NCBI GenBank assembly: GCA_037446115.1
Contig: JBBIJF010000003.1
Coordinates: 159,965-223,964 of the forward strand
DNA length: 64,000 nt
Source of the DNA: JANWXD01 sp037446115
Lineage (GTDB): Bacteria; Acidobacteriota; Terriglobia; Bryobacterales; Bryobacteraceae
Direction of reading: 5' to 3'
Of the stretch, positions 52,790 through 60,408 are shown in pieces. Position 1 is the first letter of the stretch; each line of letters opens with the position of its first letter. The position numbers and the translations under genes were made by a program. The notes beneath the pieces were generated by a model. That model worked only from the letters and a program-made list of their open reading frames with translations. It had not been told where the DNA came from and ran no database searches.

Positions 52790-54195
52790 GAGGCCCCATG
52801 GTAGCAATGACGCCGGCCCTGCTTCGCACGACCCCCTGGCGGCACCAGCAAGAGGCGGTGGAGTTTGTGCGCCGGCTGTGGGCCTCAGGCCGCCGCGGCG
52901 CCTTGATCTCAGCGGCCATGGGCACAGGCAAGAGCGCCATGGCCATCTACATCGCCCTCGACCACGGCTTTGAGCGCATCCTCATCCTCTGCCCGCTGCG
53001 CGTGGTGCAGGTCTGGAAACCGCAGTTTGAGCTGCACTCGGCTGTTCCGTTCGTGGTCGTGCCGCTTGACGACTCCTTCGCCAGCGTGCGGGCCAAGCGC
53101 GATGAGGCCCAGTGGCAGATCGAGCTCGCCCGGGCGCGGAACCTCCCGGTGGCGATCGTCACCAACTACGAGTCCTGTTGGCGCTCCCCGTTCGGTGAAT
53201 GGGCGCTCCGGCAGAAGTGGGATCTGGTGGTGGCCGACGAGCTACACCGCCTGAAGGGCCCCGGTGGAAAGGCCAGCCGCTACGTCGCCAGGCTCGGTCA
53301 AGTGGCCCGGTTCAAGCTGGGCCTTTCGGGCACGCCCATGCCGCACTCGCCGCTCGATGTCTACGCCTACTTCCGCTTCCTCGACCCGATGATCTTCGGT
53401 TGGAGTTTCCACAAGTTCCGCCAGCGCTACGCCGTCATGGGCGGCTACCAGAACCACCAGGTCGTCGGCTACCGGAACCTCGAGGAGCTGAACCAGAAGT
53501 TCTACTCGATCACCTTCCCCTGCGGCAAGGAGGTGCTGGATCTGCCGCCCGAGGTCCATGTGACCTACACCTGCCGGCTGGGCGCGGAGGCGCTGCGGGT
53601 GTACCGATCGCTCGAGCGGGATCTCATTGCCGAGGTCGCCTCCGGCGAGATCACCGCCGCCAACGCGCTGGTGAGACTTCTGCGGCTCCAGCAGATCACG
53701 GGCGGCTTCATCCGCACCGACGACGGCGAGGATATTCAGATTGACTCGGCCAAGATGAACCTACTGCGCGATGTCTTCGAGGATCTCGATCTCGAAGAAC
53801 CCGTCGTGGTCTTCTGCCGCTTCCACCGCGATCTCGAAGCCGTAAACCGCGTCGCTGACGAAAGCGGGCGCCGGTGCCTCGAGCTTTCCGGCCGCCTCGA
53901 CGAACTCCAGCGCTGGCAGGCCGGCGAGGCGGCGGTGCTGGCCGCCCAGATCGATTCGGGCGGCTTGGGCGTAGACCTGACCCGGGCTCGCTACGCCATC
54001 TACTACTCGCTCGGTTTCTCGCTCGGCTCTTACGAGCAGAGCCTAGCCCGCGTCCACCGGCCCGGCCAGAGACGGCCGGTCGAGTACATCCACCTTCTCG
54101 CCGAGGGCACGGTGGATGAGAAGGTCATGGCGGCGCTGGCCCGGCGCGCGGACGTCGTCAACACGGTTCTTGAACACCTGAAAGGACAACTATGA
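52786..54195 (+). CDS. SNF2/DEAD-like phage helicase
   Basis: A 469-residue superfamily 2 ATPase: Q-like WRHQQEAVEFVRR, Walker A SAAMGTGKSAMA (~43-54), motif II VVADELHRLKG (DELH), motif III LGLSGTPMPHSP, and the C-terminal RecA domain with VVVFCRFHRDLEAV, IDSGGLGVDLTRA and ARVHRPGQRRPVEY. Similar helicases sit in many phage replication operons. GTG 52786 overlaps the preceding stop; ATG 52798 is an alternative start. Overlaps the next gene by four bases. Confidence 0.92.
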   Translation: MRGPMVAMTPALLRTTPWRHQQEAVEFVRRLWASGRRGALISAAMGTGKSAMAIYIALDHGFERILILCPLRVVQVWKPQFELHSAVPFVVVPLDDSFASVRAKRDEAQWQIELARARNLPVAIVTNYESCWRSPFGEWALRQKWDLVVADELHRLKGPGGKASRYVARLGQVARFKLGLSGTPMPHSPLDVYAYFRFLDPMIFGWSFHKFRQRYAVMGGYQNHQVVGYRNLEELNQKFYSITFPCGKEVLDLPPEVHVTYTCRLGAEALRVYRSLERDLIAEVASGEITAANALVRLLRLQQITGGFIRTDDGEDIQIDSAKMNLLRDVFEDLDLEEPVVVFCRFHRDLEAVNRVADESGRRCLELSGRLDELQRWQAGEAAVLAAQIDSGGLGVDLTRARYAIYYSLGFSLGSYEQSLARVHRPGQRRPVEYIHLLAEGTVDEKVMAALARRADVVNTVLEHLKGQL

Positions 54196-54587
54196 ACACC
54201 GACGAACTCAAACGCTTCGTGGCACTCGAAGAGCGCCGCCGCGCGCTCGAAGCCGAGATCGACACCCTCAAGGCCGAGGCCGCCGAACTCGAGCAGCGGC
54301 TGCTCGCGCAGTTCGAGCAGAGCGGCATGGAGCGCGTGGCGATCGACGGCCGCACCGTCTATGTCGAGCGCAAGCTCTGGGCCAAGGCCAAGGACGGTGA
54401 CAAGGCCGCCGTGTGCAAGGCGCTCAAGCGCTGCCGCCTCGGCGACTACGTCGAGGAGACCTTCAACACCAATTCTTTAAGCGCCTACGTCCGGGAACTG
54501 GACCGCGAGGGGCGGCCCTTGCCGCCCACGCTGGCCGCGGTTCTGGACGTGAGCGAGGTTTTCAAACTCAGAACCAGGAGAAGCTAA
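54192..54587 (+). CDS. Coiled-coil phage protein
   Basis: A 131-residue protein. Residues 1-45 form a clear coiled coil (EERRRALEAEIDTLKAEAAE), and ~48-60 ERVAIDGRTVYVERKLWAK is a beta-hairpin-like segment. The layout recalls small phage proteins encoded next to recombination genes (Gp157-like), but the match is not certain. ATGA overlap with the helicase gene; two bases precede the next ATG. Confidence 0.65.
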   Translation: MNTDELKRFVALEERRRALEAEIDTLKAEAAELEQRLLAQFEQSGMERVAIDGRTVYVERKLWAKAKDGDKAAVCKALKRCRLGDYVEETFNTNSLSAYVRELDREGRPLPPTLAAVLDVSEVFKLRTRRS

Positions 54588-54589
54588 CC

Positions 54590-55324
54590 ATGGCCAAGGA
54601 ACTCATGAAAAAGGAAACCGCCTTCGTGATCTTCCACACGAAGCTCGAGCAGATCCGCGAAGCGATGGAAGCCAACGTCGGCGACGGCGGCCTGACGGCC
54701 GGCGATTTCGACCACATCAAGGTACCCGCCGGGGGCGGCACCGCCTGGACCATCCAGGGCCTCGACGGCGAAGAGATCCTCAAGGAGGTCGCCGGCATCG
54801 TCGTGGCCTGGCGGGACACCCGCGCTTACTGGAGCGTGCCGATGGAGCAGTCCGACGGCAGCACGCCGCCGGATTGCTACTCGCTCGATGCGCGCACCGG
54901 CACCGGCAAGCCCGGCGGCGACTGCCACAAGTGCCCCCTAGCGCAGTTCGGCAGCGACGCCGGCGGCCCCGGTCAGGCCTGCAAGCTGGTGCGCCAGCTC
55001 TTCCTCATCCGCGAGGAGAACCTGCTGCCGGAGATCGTGAATCTGCCGCCCAGCTCAATCAAGCCCGCCCGCCAGTACTTTCTGCGGCTGGCCTCGAAAG
55101 GCGTGCCCTGCTACAGCGTCATCACCAGGATCGGCCTTGAGAAGACCAAGAACGCCCAGGGCATTGTCTACTCGAGGGCGACCTTCGCCTCGGGTGGGCG
55201 CCTGTCGGCCGAGCAGGCGCGGCGCGCCAAAGAGTACGCCGCCATGATCGAGCCGTTCCTGAAGGCGGCGCCGGTGGTGCCGTTGCAACGCGAGGTCGCC
55301 GAAGCCCAAGGCGAGGTCATCTGA
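54590..55324 (+). CDS. Phage replication-region protein, unrecognised
   Basis: A 244-residue protein. It has DFDHIKVPAGGGTAWTIQGL near residue 45, a Cys-containing loop (CYSLDARTGTGKPGGDCHKC near 105-125, plus a Cys ~15 later), and LPPSSIKPARQYFLRLASKG. The four cysteines may bind zinc. Composition and position between helicase and primase suggest a ssDNA-binding or replication accessory role (inference). AGGAG lies ten bases before ATG. Confidence 0.65.
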   Translation: MAKELMKKETAFVIFHTKLEQIREAMEANVGDGGLTAGDFDHIKVPAGGGTAWTIQGLDGEEILKEVAGIVVAWRDTRAYWSVPMEQSDGSTPPDCYSLDARTGTGKPGGDCHKCPLAQFGSDAGGPGQACKLVRQLFLIREENLLPEIVNLPPSSIKPARQYFLRLASKGVPCYSVITRIGLEKTKNAQGIVYSRATFASGGRLSAEQARRAKEYAAMIEPFLKAAPVVPLQREVAEAQGEVI

Positions 55325-55337
55325 GCGGGGCGCAGGG

Positions 55338-57731
55338 ATGGGAGCGGACGCCCATTCGATCCGGCAGTTCTTTGCGCGTCTTCACGGTCCGGAGCCCACC
55401 GGCTGGCTGATCGTCTGGACCCGGCAGGACAAAGCTAGCTGCGCCTTCGAGCTTGCCCGCGAGGGCGAACTCGAGCGCGCGGTCGAGTACTGCCGCGAGC
55501 GAGCTGACGCAGCTGACGTTTATGCCGGCGTCGGGCTTCAGGCGGCGAAGCCGGCCAAGGGCCGTGGTGGCGAAGAAGGCGTCCGCTCCATACCGGGTCT
55601 GTGGGCTGACATCGACATCGGCGGCGAGGCGCACCGGTCCCAGAACCTGCCGCCTTCGGAAGAGGCGGCGCTCGGCCTCGTCCAGGCCGCGGGGCTGCGC
55701 CCGTCGATCCTGGTCCGCAGCGGGTTCGGGCTTCAGGTCTACTGGCTGTTCAAGGAGCCGCTGATCATCGACTCGGATGAGGACCGCGGCCGTGCCAAGT
55801 CGTTCTCGGTGCGGTTCCAGCTCCTGCTGCGCCAGATGGCGAAGGCCCGCGGCTGGACGATCGATCCCACCGCGGACCTCTGCCGCCTGCTGCGCGTGCC
55901 GGGCACGTTCAACCGCAAGCTCCCGGACGATATGCGGCTCGTCACGGCCGAGTACTCAGAGGCGGCCTACTCGCTGGACGACTTCGAGGAGATCCTGACC
56001 GGGATCGAAGAGCCGGTCGAAGGACCGGCGCCGGCAGCCGCTTGCGATCTGCCGCCCGCCAAGCTGCCCGCGATCCTCGCAGGTTGCGTCTGGATGCGGC
56101 ACTGTCGGGATGATGCGGCAACGCTGCCCGAGCCCGAGTGGTACCGCATGCTCACCGTCATCGCCCGCTGCGAGGATGCCGAGCGCTGGGCGCACCAGCT
56201 GAGCAAACCCTATCCGAACTACAGCTACGCGGAGACCAAGGCGAAGCTCAAGCAGGCCTCACGTGATGAGATCGCGCCCGTCACCTGCGCCTACGTCCAG
56301 AACGGACTCGGAGGCCACCGCTACTGCTCCGCCTGCCTGTTCCGCGGCCAGGTGAACTCACCCATCACCATCGGAAGGCTGGAGGCTCCGCGACCCTCTG
56401 CTCAAGTGTCAGTTCCCCCACCCTCGATCTTCGAGAAGCTCGCTCCCTATCCGACCCCGCTCGGCGACGACGCCTACTACGGCCTCGCCGGGCGCTTCGT
56501 GCTCCTGGTAGAGCCGCACACCGAGGCCGATCCCTCCTTCTTGCTGATTCAGTTCCTGGTCTACGCGGGCAACATCCTGGGTCGCCGGGCGTTTGTCTGG
56601 GCCGGCGCCGACCGCCACTACGCGAACCTTTTCCTGTGCGGCGTGGGGCCGACTTCAGCAGGCCGGAAAGGCTCAGCGGCAGCCCCCATCCAGTTGTTCT
56701 TCAAAGATATCGATGAAGAGTGGGTGCGCGCGATTCAGTCCGGGCTGTCCTCGGGGGAGGGACTGATCTGGGCGGTGCGTGACCCCATTTACCGCCGCGA
56801 GAAGGTCAGCCAGGGCAAGGGCAAACCCGCCGAGTATCAGGAGGTATTGGTCGATCCGGGCGTCGAGGACAAGCGCTTGCTGGTGCAGCAGTCGGAGTTC
56901 TTTGGCGCCCTCCAGGTGATGCGCCGGCAAGGCAACACCCTGTCGCCCGTGATCCGCGACGCCTTCGACAAGGGGCACCTCAACAGCATGGTCAAAAACA
57001 GCCCGGCCAAGGCCACTAACGCCCACATCAGCATCGTGGGCAACATCACCAAGGAGGAACTGCTGCGCGGCTTACTGGCCGAGGAGATGGATAACGGCTT
57101 CGCCAATCGCTTCCTGTGGGCCTGCTCGCGGCGCTCCAAGTGCCTGCCCGAGGGAGGGCGGATGTGGCAGGTCATTGAGAGTGAAGCCTGGCGCGAGCTC
57201 CAACGAGACTTCAACCGGATCCACTACCAGATCGAAGGGCCGGTGCGGCGGGACGCCGAAGCCTCCGACATCTGGGGCTTTGACGACCGCCCTGACATGG
57301 GCGTCTACCGCGAGCTGACCCGCGAACGGCACGGCATGTACGGGGCCTGCACGGCCCGCGCCGCGGCCCTCACGCTCCGGCTGTCGCTCATCTACGCCCT
57401 GCTGGACGGATCGCGCGAGATCCGCCGCGAGCACCTGCTGGCCGCCCTGGAAGTGTGGCGGTACTGCGACGACTCGGCCCGCTACATCTTCGGCGACATG
57501 CTGGGCGACCCGACGGCGGACGAGATCCTTCGGGCGTTGCGGGCCAGCGCGGCCGGACTTACCCGCAGCGAGATCAACGGGCTGTTCGATCGCAATAAGC
57601 CCAGCAGCGAGATCAACCGAGCTTTGCTGGTGCTGCATAACAGTGGACGCGCTCGGTTCGAGCGGGTTCAGACAAAGGGCCGTCCCGCTGAGCGCTGGTT
57701 TGCCGTATGGAAGGAGGCCCAAGTTGGGTGA
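55338..57731 (+). CDS. Primase-like / DUF3987 phage replication protein
   Basis: A 797-residue protein. Residues ~85-235 resemble a RepB/AEP-type primase region: GLWADIDIGG (metal Asp pair), SGFGLQVYWLF and CRLLRVPGTFNRK. ~240-345 have a Cys pair with HRYCSACLF. ~375-720 fit the DUF3987 ATPase: LFLCGVGPTSAGRKGSAAAP in the P-loop position (GRKGS rather than GKT/S), LLVQQSEFFGALQVM and SIVGNITKEELLRGLL. A winged-helix-like end (LRASAAGLTRSEINGLFDRN) follows. It likely starts element replication; an AT-rich candidate origin lies directly downstream. Confidence 0.8.
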   Translation: MGADAHSIRQFFARLHGPEPTGWLIVWTRQDKASCAFELAREGELERAVEYCRERADAADVYAGVGLQAAKPAKGRGGEEGVRSIPGLWADIDIGGEAHRSQNLPPSEEAALGLVQAAGLRPSILVRSGFGLQVYWLFKEPLIIDSDEDRGRAKSFSVRFQLLLRQMAKARGWTIDPTADLCRLLRVPGTFNRKLPDDMRLVTAEYSEAAYSLDDFEEILTGIEEPVEGPAPAAACDLPPAKLPAILAGCVWMRHCRDDAATLPEPEWYRMLTVIARCEDAERWAHQLSKPYPNYSYAETKAKLKQASRDEIAPVTCAYVQNGLGGHRYCSACLFRGQVNSPITIGRLEAPRPSAQVSVPPPSIFEKLAPYPTPLGDDAYYGLAGRFVLLVEPHTEADPSFLLIQFLVYAGNILGRRAFVWAGADRHYANLFLCGVGPTSAGRKGSAAAPIQLFFKDIDEEWVRAIQSGLSSGEGLIWAVRDPIYRREKVSQGKGKPAEYQEVLVDPGVEDKRLLVQQSEFFGALQVMRRQGNTLSPVIRDAFDKGHLNSMVKNSPAKATNAHISIVGNITKEELLRGLLAEEMDNGFANRFLWACSRRSKCLPEGGRMWQVIESEAWRELQRDFNRIHYQIEGPVRRDAEASDIWGFDDRPDMGVYRELTRERHGMYGACTARAAALTLRLSLIYALLDGSREIRREHLLAALEVWRYCDDSARYIFGDMLGDPTADEILRALRASAAGLTRSEINGLFDRNKPSSEINRALLVLHNSGRARFERVQTKGRPAERWFAVWKEAQVG

Positions 57732-57737
57732 TAGACC

Positions 57738-57962
57738 TTTTTTCGTTAATGGGTCCGCCTTTTCTCGTACAGTAAGTTCTCTGTTCTCAGCTTATATCGT
57801 TTTATTCGTATATTTCGTATACGCGTGCGGGAGAGAGACGGGGTCATAGAGGCGTGGGCCTCTGAGCGCACAGAGGTAGTGTTACGAAAAAGACGAAATA
57901 TACGAAATACACTGAAAACACAAGACTTACGGTACGAACAAAGTTGGGAGGGATTACGAAAA
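57738..57962. other. AT-rich iteron region, candidate replication origin
   Basis: About 225 bases, far more AT-rich than their surroundings, without a good gene. The right half holds TACGAA at 57883, 57901, 57933 and 57955 and GACGAA at 57892. The left half holds the inverse TTCGTA at 57805 and 57814 and variants at 57742, 57764 and 57795. TTCGTATATTTCGT (57805-57818) is exactly inverted at 57893-57906. A hairpin CCTCTG-agcgca-CAGAGG (57859-57876) sits between the halves. Iteron-like dyad layout next to the primase gene suggests an origin or a major operator. Confidence 0.5.
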
Positions 57963-57988
57963 AACATCCCAGGAGCGGGAGCACAATC

Positions 57989-58258
57989 GTGAGAGGGAAG
58001 AAACTAAGCCTGGGCGAGCATCGGAAGCTGGCGGCCAGCCTCCACTCCATCCGTCGGGGCATCTGCGAGATTTCCAATACCATCAGCAGCCTGTCGGTTG
58101 CCCACCCGGGTCGGGCAAAAAGTGTCGGGCGCAGAATTGAAACTGCGAGAAGACAAGAGCGAACTCAAGGCGGTCCTGTTCCGCGATCACCCGGCAGAGG
58201 GCATCCTCGAGATCCACAACGGGCGCCACGAGGGCCGAAAGGGGCGCATGGACGTTGA
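57989..58258 (+). CDS. Possible small basic protein
   Basis: An 89-residue frame from GTG 57989. The first ~45 residues (KKLSLGEHRKLAASLHSIRR, GICEISNTISSL) look protein-like and basic; the remainder is Arg/Pro/Gly-rich and may be shadow. It would overlap the next gene by 11 bases, consistent with the operon style. A shorter real protein or none are both possible. Confidence 0.35.
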   Translation: MRGKKLSLGEHRKLAASLHSIRRGICEISNTISSLSVAHPGRAKSVGRRIETARRQERTQGGPVPRSPGRGHPRDPQRAPRGPKGAHGR

Positions 58259-58694
58259 ACAGGTTTGGGAGCGCCTGCTGGCGCAGGGCGTCTCTGTCTG
58301 GCTGGGCCACGACGGCAGTCTTCGCATCGACAGTGATGCGCCGCCAGAGCTGAAGGATCTGGTGCGGCAGCACAAGGCTGAGGTCATTGCTGTGCTGAAG
58401 GCGCAGGCCGTGATGAACCGCTCGGGCGTGTGCCTCGTACGGTTGCCACTGGGCGGTTTTGCGCTAGCGAAGCCGCCCGGCTCGTTGCCGGAAGAAGTCG
58501 TTGCGGCAATCAGAACCCTACGCCTGGACCACCTGCCGCTCGTCCACAACGACGAGGGCGGTCACTGGATGCCCTATGAGGAATGGCGCCGCCGGCAGCC
58601 CTTGTGTGATCCAAAGGAGCTTGAGCAGTGGCGCAAGGAGCGGAAGGCGCAAGAACAAGCCCGGCTCCGACGCGGGGGGCGCAAGTCGGCATGA
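58248..58694 (+). CDS. TubC-N-like domain phage protein
   Basis: A 148-residue protein from ATG 58248. The first ~50 residues (EQVWERLLAQGVSVWLGHDG, then LKDLVRQHKAEVIAVLKAQ) resemble the TubC N-terminal docking domain, a small helix-hairpin-helix fold also seen at the start of many phage and plasmid primase proteins. The remainder (VRLPLGGFALAKPPGSLPEE, WMPYEEWRRRQ) is unrecognised. The frame is open upstream to TTG 58098, which could add 50 residues; the ATG is preferred because the recognised domain begins there. Confidence 0.65.
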   Translation: MDVEQVWERLLAQGVSVWLGHDGSLRIDSDAPPELKDLVRQHKAEVIAVLKAQAVMNRSGVCLVRLPLGGFALAKPPGSLPEEVVAAIRTLRLDHLPLVHNDEGGHWMPYEEWRRRQPLCDPKELEQWRKERKAQEQARLRRGGRKSA

Positions 58695-58993
58695 GGCCCG
58701 CCAGCGAGAAAGCGATCGTCAAGGCGATCCTGGCGTACTTGAACGGCCTGCCTGGTTGCGTCGCCCGCAAGCGCTGGGGTGGCGGCTACGGTGTCGCCGG
58801 CGATCCGGACATCACCGGCTGCATCCGCGGCCGGCACTTCGAATTCGAGGTCAAGCGCCCGGGCCAGAGGCCCACGGCGCTTCAGACGCGCAGGCTCGAG
58901 GAGTGGCGGCGGGCCGGGGCGGTGGTGGCGGTAGTAAATAGCCCCGCGCAGGTGCGAGCGCTTCTTGCCGAAGAGGGGCTTACGGAAAAATGA
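58691..58993 (+). CDS. VRR-NUC domain nuclease
   Basis: A 100-residue single-domain protein: GDPDITGCIRGRHFEFEVKR provides the Asp and E-x-K catalytic residues of the PD-(D/E)xK VRR-NUC fold, followed by ALQTRRLEEWRRAGAVVAVV. Stand-alone VRR-NUC proteins of phages are structure-specific (Holliday-junction or flap) nucleases used in replication or packaging. ATGA overlap with the preceding gene. Confidence 0.9.
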   Translation: MRPASEKAIVKAILAYLNGLPGCVARKRWGGGYGVAGDPDITGCIRGRHFEFEVKRPGQRPTALQTRRLEEWRRAGAVVAVVNSPAQVRALLAEEGLTEK

Positions 58994-59003
58994 TCACCGG
59001 CTT

Positions 59004-59042
59004 CGGACACTTCGGCGATCCTGGGCGTATATAGTAAGCGAG
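59004..59042 (+). promoter_or_regulatory. Promoter-like motif, copy 2
   Basis: CGGACA (59004-59009), 18 bases, TATATAGT (59028-59035), AAGCGAGA. Same boxes and spacing as 35013-35050. It is the only gap of note ahead of the packaging genes, whose first gene starts 114 bases further on. Confidence 0.5.
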
Positions 59043-59155
59043 ATCGGTTCGACGGGCGAGCGCAGGGCGCATCCTCCGAAGGATTCCTCCCAAGACAACC
59101 TGAGCGAGCGATGGGACGCTCGTAAAACTCCTTCCCTCCAGTTCTCGGAGGTGAA

Positions 59156-59485
59156 GTGTCCTTGGCCACCGACAAACCCATCCCCTACTACGCTGCCGAT
59201 GGAACATCGCGCGGGTTTCGCTCGCCGGCGTGCGCCCGGCGGTTGCTTGATGCCGGCCTCGTGACCGCCGTCTACGGGCGCAAAGGGCATCTCAGAGCGA
59301 TCTTTGCGCGGCAGCAAGACGGCGCTTCGGCGGTGCGTGAACAGCTTCCCTTCGGCACCCGCTACAGCTTTCGGGAGCACCTCGACAACGGCTACCTGTG
59401 CTGGCGGCTGCGGCGGCTGGGCCGCGGCGACGAGTTGCGGCCGATCTTTTTGCAAGTGGTGAGGGAATGCTTGGTGCCGAGATGA
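59156..59485 (+). CDS. Hypothetical phage protein
   Basis: A 109-residue protein starting at GTG 59156 behind CGGAGG. It shows YYAADGTSRGFRSPACARRL and FGTRYSFREHLDNGYLCWRL; small alpha/beta, no family recognised. First gene behind promoter-like copy 2. Its stop overlaps the next ATG (ATGA). Confidence 0.6.
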   Translation: MSLATDKPIPYYAADGTSRGFRSPACARRLLDAGLVTAVYGRKGHLRAIFARQQDGASAVREQLPFGTRYSFREHLDNGYLCWRLRRLGRGDELRPIFLQVVRECLVPR

Positions 59486-59757
59486 AGCGCTCGCGCAGGG
59501 CCGCCTTGGGCGGCAAGTGGGTGGCGATTGAGCGCGGCCTGTTCAAGCGCTGGCGCGGGTGGCCGTTCCGGTGGCCGAAGCCCGGATCGGGTCTGCGGAA
59601 GAGCCTCGCCGTGGCGGAGGGGTCGCCGCAGTTGAAGGCTTGTGCTGTGCTGTCGGCTGCGGCGGCTGGAAAGCTAGCACCATCAGAAGCAGGAATGAAG
59701 AAACGGAGTTTCGTCATAGGCTCTGCTAATGCAGTATTTTCTGCGGAAATGGAATAA
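59482..59757 (+). CDS. Small basic phage protein
   Basis: A 91-residue frame whose ATG overlaps the preceding stop. The N-terminal half is Arg/Lys/Trp-rich (MKRSRRAALGGKWVAIERGL), the C-terminal half less convincing. Possibly an HNH-less packaging accessory or a DNA-binding protein; no motif allows a call. Confidence 0.4.
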   Translation: MKRSRRAALGGKWVAIERGLFKRWRGWPFRWPKPGSGLRKSLAVAEGSPQLKACAVLSAAAAGKLAPSEAGMKKRSFVIGSANAVFSAEME

Positions 59758-59883
59758 CTGGCGCAATATCAACTGATTGTGGGTCCTTCCCCGGGCCGCG
59801 AGGCGGCGGGTGAGCTGGATTGCACGCTGTGGCCAGGATCTGGCGCAAAAACTGGTCAACACAACGCAGCAGCAGTCAACACG

Positions 59884-60408
59884 ATGGCCGTGAAGGCGAA
59901 CACCGGCCTGATGACACAGGCCGAGTACGCGCGCTACCGCAAGGTTCACCGCTCCTACATCAATCGCTTAGCCAAGCGCGGGATTCTCGTGCTGCGCGGC
60001 AAGCTGGTCGATGTCGCCGCCAGCGACGCCGTGCTGGATGACCGCCCGGTGGACGTCGAGCCAAGCCCGCCGGTCAACACTGGTCAACAGCGGCCGTTGG
60101 CGGAAGGAATCGTCGCCGCGCCTTCCAGCTTTGCCCAGGCGCGCACGGCGGAGATGATCTACAAGGCCAAATTGCGCAAGCTCGAGTTTGAGACCAAGTC
60201 GGGCAAGCTGGTGGGGACCGACGAGGTCAAGGCGCAGTGGTTCCGGCTGGCCCGGCAGGTCCGCGACAAGCTGCTGGCGGTGCCTGCGAAGCTGGCGCCG
60301 CAGCTAGCGGCGCTGACAGACGTCCGGCAAGTTCGCGAATTGCTCGACGGCGAGATCGAAGGGATCTTGAAGGGCCTCCAAGATGACATCCGCTACCGGC
60401 GTGCTTGA
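59884..60408 (+). CDS. Terminase small subunit (Nu1-like)
   Basis: A 174-residue protein. An N-terminal winged-helix-like segment (LMTQAEYARYRKVHRSYINR, LAKRGILVLRGKLVD) recognises DNA. A linker follows, then a helical region (~90-174, AEMIYKAKLRKLEFETKSGK, DEVKAQWFRLARQVRDKLL) as in Nu1/Gp3-type small terminases. It overlaps the GpA-type large subunit by 26 bases, the usual order. The ATG 59884 is preferred because it gives the conserved helix-turn-helix near the N-terminus. Confidence 0.82.
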   Translation: MAVKANTGLMTQAEYARYRKVHRSYINRLAKRGILVLRGKLVDVAASDAVLDDRPVDVEPSPPVNTGQQRPLAEGIVAAPSSFAQARTAEMIYKAKLRKLEFETKSGKLVGTDEVKAQWFRLARQVRDKLLAVPAKLAPQLAALTDVRQVRELLDGEIEGILKGLQDDIRYRRA

